DNA of 44,810 nucleotides. It comes from Betaproteobacteria bacterium. Its GTDB lineage: Bacteria; Acidobacteriota; Terriglobia; Acidiferrales; UBA7541. How positions within the stretch are numbered: the first letter of the stretch is position 1; every line of letters starts with the position of its first letter. The DNA lies in NCBI GenBank assembly GCA_903970165.1, contig CAJCHZ010000076.1, positions 1-44,810 of the forward strand, in the 5' to 3' direction. The notes beneath the pieces were generated by a model that made no database searches, was not told the origin of the DNA, and saw nothing but the letters and a program-made list of their open reading frames with translations. Position numbers and translations under genes: made by a program. Below, piece after piece: positions 42,265-44,810 of the stretch.

Positions 42265-43236
42265 TTACTTCATCCACCCAGCCACATCCTTGGCATGATA
42301 CGTCAAAATAATCCCCGCCCCAGCTCTCTGAATCCCCGTCAAAATCTCCATCACCACTCTCTTCTCATCCAACCAACCCTTCTGCGCCGCCGCCTTCACC
42401 ATCGCGTACTCCCCGCTCACGTTATATGCCCCGACCGGCACATCAAACTCCTCCCGTACCCGCCGAATCACATCCAGATAAGGCAGCGCCGGCTTCACCA
42501 TCACCATATCCGCACCTTCTTCAATGTCCAGCGCCACTTCCTTCAGCGCCTCGCGCACATTCCCCGGATCCATTTGATAACTCCTCCGGTCGCCAAACTG
42601 CGGCGCCGAATCCGCCGCCTCGCGAAACGGCCCATAAAATCCCGAACAATACTTCGCCGCGTATGCCAGAATCGCAATCTCGCCAAACTTGTGCTCGTCC
42701 AGCATCTCCCGAATCGCTCCAACGCGCCCATCCATCATGTCCGACGGCGCCACGATGTCTGCCCCGGCCCGCGCATGCGAAAGCGCCTGCACCGCCAAAA
42801 CCTGCAAAGTCGCATCATTCGCCACTTCGCCGTTCTCAATCACCCCGCAATGCCCATGGTCCGTGTACTCACACAAACAAACGTCCGTAATCACCAGCAA
42901 TTTCAGATTCGCTTTTCGAATCTCCTCAATGGCCCTTTGCACCACACCTTGCGCCGAGGTAGAAATCGTCCCGCGCGGATCCTTCGATTCCGGCAACCCA
43001 AAAAGAATCACGCCCGGAATCCCAAGTTCCTCCACTTCCCTGCACTCTTCCACAATCTGATCCACGGATTGCTGAAACACGCCAGGCATCGAACTAACTT
43101 CCTTCCGCACTTTTGTCCCAGGGCAAACGAACATCGGATAAATCAACCCAGCCGCGGAAAGCCGCGTCTCGCGCACCAACCCGCGCAAAGCCTCGCTTCG
43201 CCGCAATCGCCTTGGTCTCTGTGCTGGAAAACTCAT
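42265..43236 (-). CDS. hemB: Delta-aminolevulinic acid dehydratase (porphobilinogen synthase)
   Basis: The 323-residue enzyme joins two 5-aminolevulinate molecules to make porphobilinogen. It carries a zinc-type Cys motif CLCEYTDHGHCG, the two active-site lysines (YAAKYCSGFYGPFR and MVMVKPALPYLD) and RSYQMDPGN. The Cys motif suggests a Zn-dependent rather than Mg-only enzyme. The ATG overlaps the hemD stop by 4 nt, and hemL follows. Confidence 0.96.
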   Translation of the reverse strand: MSFPAQRPRRLRRSEALRGLVRETRLSAAGLIYPMFVCPGTKVRKEVSSMPGVFQQSVDQIVEECREVEELGIPGVILFGLPESKDPRGTISTSAQGVVQRAIEEIRKANLKLLVITDVCLCEYTDHGHCGVIENGEVANDATLQVLAVQALSHARAGADIVAPSDMMDGRVGAIREMLDEHKFGEIAILAYAAKYCSGFYGPFREAADSAPQFGDRRSYQMDPGNVREALKEVALDIEEGADMVMVKPALPYLDVIRRVREEFDVPVGAYNVSGEYAMVKAAAQKGWLDEKRVVMEILTGIQRAGAGIILTYHAKDVAGWMK

Positions 43237-44060
43237 TCCTGGTTCGCTCCCGCCGTAGTTCTTCTTCGCGTCCGCGATAAATGCCCCTCCAGCGCCTCAA
43301 TCACAGCTTTTGGCGTCGTGTCCGCTGCCCACGCGACCCTCTGTACTCCCGCCGCACTCAAAGCTCCAGCCGTCGTCGGCCCAATCGCCACCATGACCGC
43401 TCTCCCCTGCAGCGCCTTCAACCTATCAGCGCCCAACAGTTCCAGAAAGTTCCGCACCGCGCTCGGACTGAAAAACAAAATCCCATCCGCTCCGTCCTTC
43501 AAACTCTCTTTCACTCGCGCCCGATCCGTCTCGCCGGGCGCTAACGTCTTGTAAGCGACCACATCCGTCACCATGGCACCACGTTTTCGCAGCGCCTGAG
43601 GCAAATCCGGATTCGCCTTATCACTACGCGGCAAAAAAACGCTCTTCCCCTTCAGGTCCTCTCCCAACTCCTTAACAATCCCAGCGCCACTGTGTTCTGT
43701 CGCCACAAAATCCACAGAATACCCGGTGCTCTCTGCCGCATCCGCAGTAGCAGGCCCAACGGCAGCCACGCGCGGCAATTTCACCGCCGCAAGTTCGCCC
43801 AGTCCAATCTCCTGGCGGCGCCCTTCGAGGGCCTGCACGGCATTTGCACTGGTAAAAATGATCCAGTCAAAATTTTCCAGTCGCCTCAGCGCCGCATCGA
43901 ACTCCTCAAATTTCTCTGGCGGTGCAAACGAAATCAGCGGCAACAACTTCACGTTTGCTTGCCGCGCCGCCAACTCCTCAACAATTCTCGCGCTCTGCCC
44001 AGCATCCCGCGTCACCACCACAGTCTTTCCGGCCAGCGGTGAAGCCATCGTCTCAGCCAC
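43233..44060 (-). CDS. hemD: Uroporphyrinogen-III synthase
   Basis: The 275-residue protein has the two-domain HemD pattern: GKTVVVTRDAGQSARIVEEL, DWIIFTSANAVQALEGR, VAAVGPATADAAESTGY, and later GILFFSPSAVRNFLEL and AIGPTTAGALSAAGV. It cyclises hydroxymethylbilane with ring D inversion. HemD is poorly conserved in sequence, but position between hemC and hemB supports the call. The GTG at 44060 overlaps hemC by 8 nt; an ATG at 44048 is also possible. A short hydrophilic C-terminal tail follows the last domain. Confidence 0.9.
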   Translation of the reverse strand: MAETMASPLAGKTVVVTRDAGQSARIVEELAARQANVKLLPLISFAPPEKFEEFDAALRRLENFDWIIFTSANAVQALEGRRQEIGLGELAAVKLPRVAAVGPATADAAESTGYSVDFVATEHSGAGIVKELGEDLKGKSVFLPRSDKANPDLPQALRKRGAMVTDVVAYKTLAPGETDRARVKESLKDGADGILFFSPSAVRNFLELLGADRLKALQGRAVMVAIGPTTAGALSAAGVQRVAWAADTTPKAVIEALEGHLSRTRRRTTAGANQE

Positions 44061-44810
44061 GCGCCCGCCCCACTTCTTCTAGAATGCTCTGCGCCCCAGC
44101 GTCCATCAGCAGTGTGGCCATGTGTCCGCCAAGTTCTGCCGCCTGTTCCGGCGTAGCCGTCGCCCTCTGCTTCACAAACTGCGTCCCGTCGAGCGAGCAT
44201 ACACACGCTTCCATCACCAACTCCCCGCGTTCCATCCGCGCCCAAGCCCCAAGCGGCACCTGGCACCCGCCATGCAGGGCCGAAAGCAGCGCCCTCTCAG
44301 CAATAATCGCCGTCCGCGTCTCCGCATCATCCAGCCCGCCAACCAATTCCCCCGCTTCCGTATCCCTCAACCGGCACTCTACCGCGATCGCTCCCTGCCC
44401 CACCGCCGGCAAAAAAACCTCCGGCGACATAATTTCCGTAATCCGCGCACTCCAACCCAGGCGATCCAGCCCTGCCTTCGCCAGCATCACGGCCTCATAT
44501 TCCCCGCTCTCCACTTTTCGCAAGCGCGTGTCCACATTCCCGCGCAAATCCCGCACATCCAAGTCCGGCCGGATATGCCGCAGCAGCGCCTGCCGCCGCA
44601 TACTCCCCGTCCCGACGCGCGCACCCTGCCGCAAACTCGCCAGCGTCGTCCCGCTCGGCCCCACCAGACAATCCCTCACATCCTCGCGCCTGCACACCGC
44701 CGGAAACATTAGCCGCGAAGGCGTATCGGTTGGAATATCCTTCACGCTGTGCACTGCCAGATCAATCGTCTCTTCCAGCAGCGCTTCTTCCAATTCCTTG
44801 ATAAAAATTC
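44053..44810 (-). CDS. hemC: Porphobilinogen deaminase (hydroxymethylbilane synthase), 5' end missing
   Basis: The frame is open to the window edge, and the first visible residues (IFIKELEEALLEE) match the internal hemC segment normally read as FVKELE, so the start lies outside the window. Visible motifs are AVHSVKDIPT, RVGTGSMRRQALL, DLRGNVDTRL and the cofactor-binding Cys in LHGGCQVPLGAW. The enzyme polymerises four porphobilinogens into hydroxymethylbilane. About 251 residues are present out of the usual 300 or so. It overlaps hemD by 8 nt. Confidence 0.95.
   Translation of the reverse strand, partial: IFIKELEEALLEETIDLAVHSVKDIPTDTPSRLMFPAVCRREDVRDCLVGPSGTTLASLRQGARVGTGSMRRQALLRHIRPDLDVRDLRGNVDTRLRKVESGEYEAVMLAKAGLDRLGWSARITEIMSPEVFLPAVGQGAIAVECRLRDTEAGELVGGLDDAETRTAIIAERALLSALHGGCQVPLGAWARMERGELVMEACVCSLDGTQFVKQRATATPEQAAELGGHMATLLMDAGAQSILEEVGRARG

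Noticed and set aside
1..44810. CRISPR arrays, insertion sequences, prophage genes, rRNA and tRNA genes
   Set aside because: No regularly spaced repeats, transposase-like frames, phage-type genes or RNA gene signatures were seen on either strand.

Overview
The window looks like a chromosomal segment of a GC-rich, soil-type Gram-negative bacterium. The gene mix points to Acidobacteriota: PilZ-rich regulation, a CheX-containing chemosensory operon, a Pil-Chp-like second chemosensory operon, a hemC-D-B-L block, DUF4129/DUF4350/MoxR/DUF58 genes, DUF421 and DUF4337 genes. This taxonomic reading is inference. No rRNA, tRNA, CRISPR array, insertion sequence or prophage gene was seen.

Layout. (1) 23-5459, minus strand: a membrane-stress type operon (multi-TM protein, DUF4129, DUF4350, MoxR ATPase, DUF58). 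(2) 5460-9207: a mixed accessory stretch with an AT-rich palindromic promoter region, a type IV pilin-like gene, a PilZ protein, a two-PilZ protein with a Cys cluster between the domains, and a vapBC-type toxin-antitoxin pair. (3) 9237-17389, minus strand: chemosensory operon 1, in transcription order TonB-domain secreted protein, MCP, CheW, CheR, CheA, CheB, CheY, CheX. (4) 17763-21936, plus strand: a soluble multi-PAS histidine kinase, a single-domain receiver and an NtrC-family sigma-54 activator, coupled by 4-nt overlaps. (5) 22205-24754, plus strand: a divergent PilZ protein, an unrecognised 487-residue helical protein, and a protein with a pseudo-receiver and an H-box but no kinase domain. 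(6) 24885-34979, plus strand: chemosensory operon 2, Pil-Chp/ACF-like: CheY, CheW, a PilJ-like MCP with almost no periplasmic part, CheR, a hybrid CheA with two HPt domains and a receiver, CheB, two further CheW-like proteins, a pseudo-receiver/PATAN protein and a receiver with a coiled coil. (7) 35160-37001: a Tat-signal protein plus an amidase-signature enzyme. (8) 37036-39447, minus strand: a hybrid sensor kinase. (9) 39755-40348: a DUF421/YetF membrane protein. (10) 40372-44810, minus strand: DUF4337, hemL, hemB, hemD and partial hemC (5' end outside the window).

How it may work together. The most notable signal is regulatory. Three gene groups (tonB-MCP-che operon, the divergent PilZ group, and chemosensory operon 2) each have a -24/-12 type element with exact GG-N10-GC spacing. 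Each also has TCTCA/TGAGA (TGAGACGC-like) palindromic sites about 95-160 bp upstream. The NtrC-family activator gene lies between them. I infer one sigma-54 regulon in which the central kinase/receiver/NtrC module switches on both chemosensory arrays and the PilZ/phosphotransfer module, probably to control surface motility, pili or c-di-GMP-linked behaviour. No flagellar gene is present, so a pilus or other non-flagellar output is likely for at least operon 2. The weakest points are that the -12 elements read GTGC rather than TTGC, and that short palindromes may simply be dispersed repeats of this genome.
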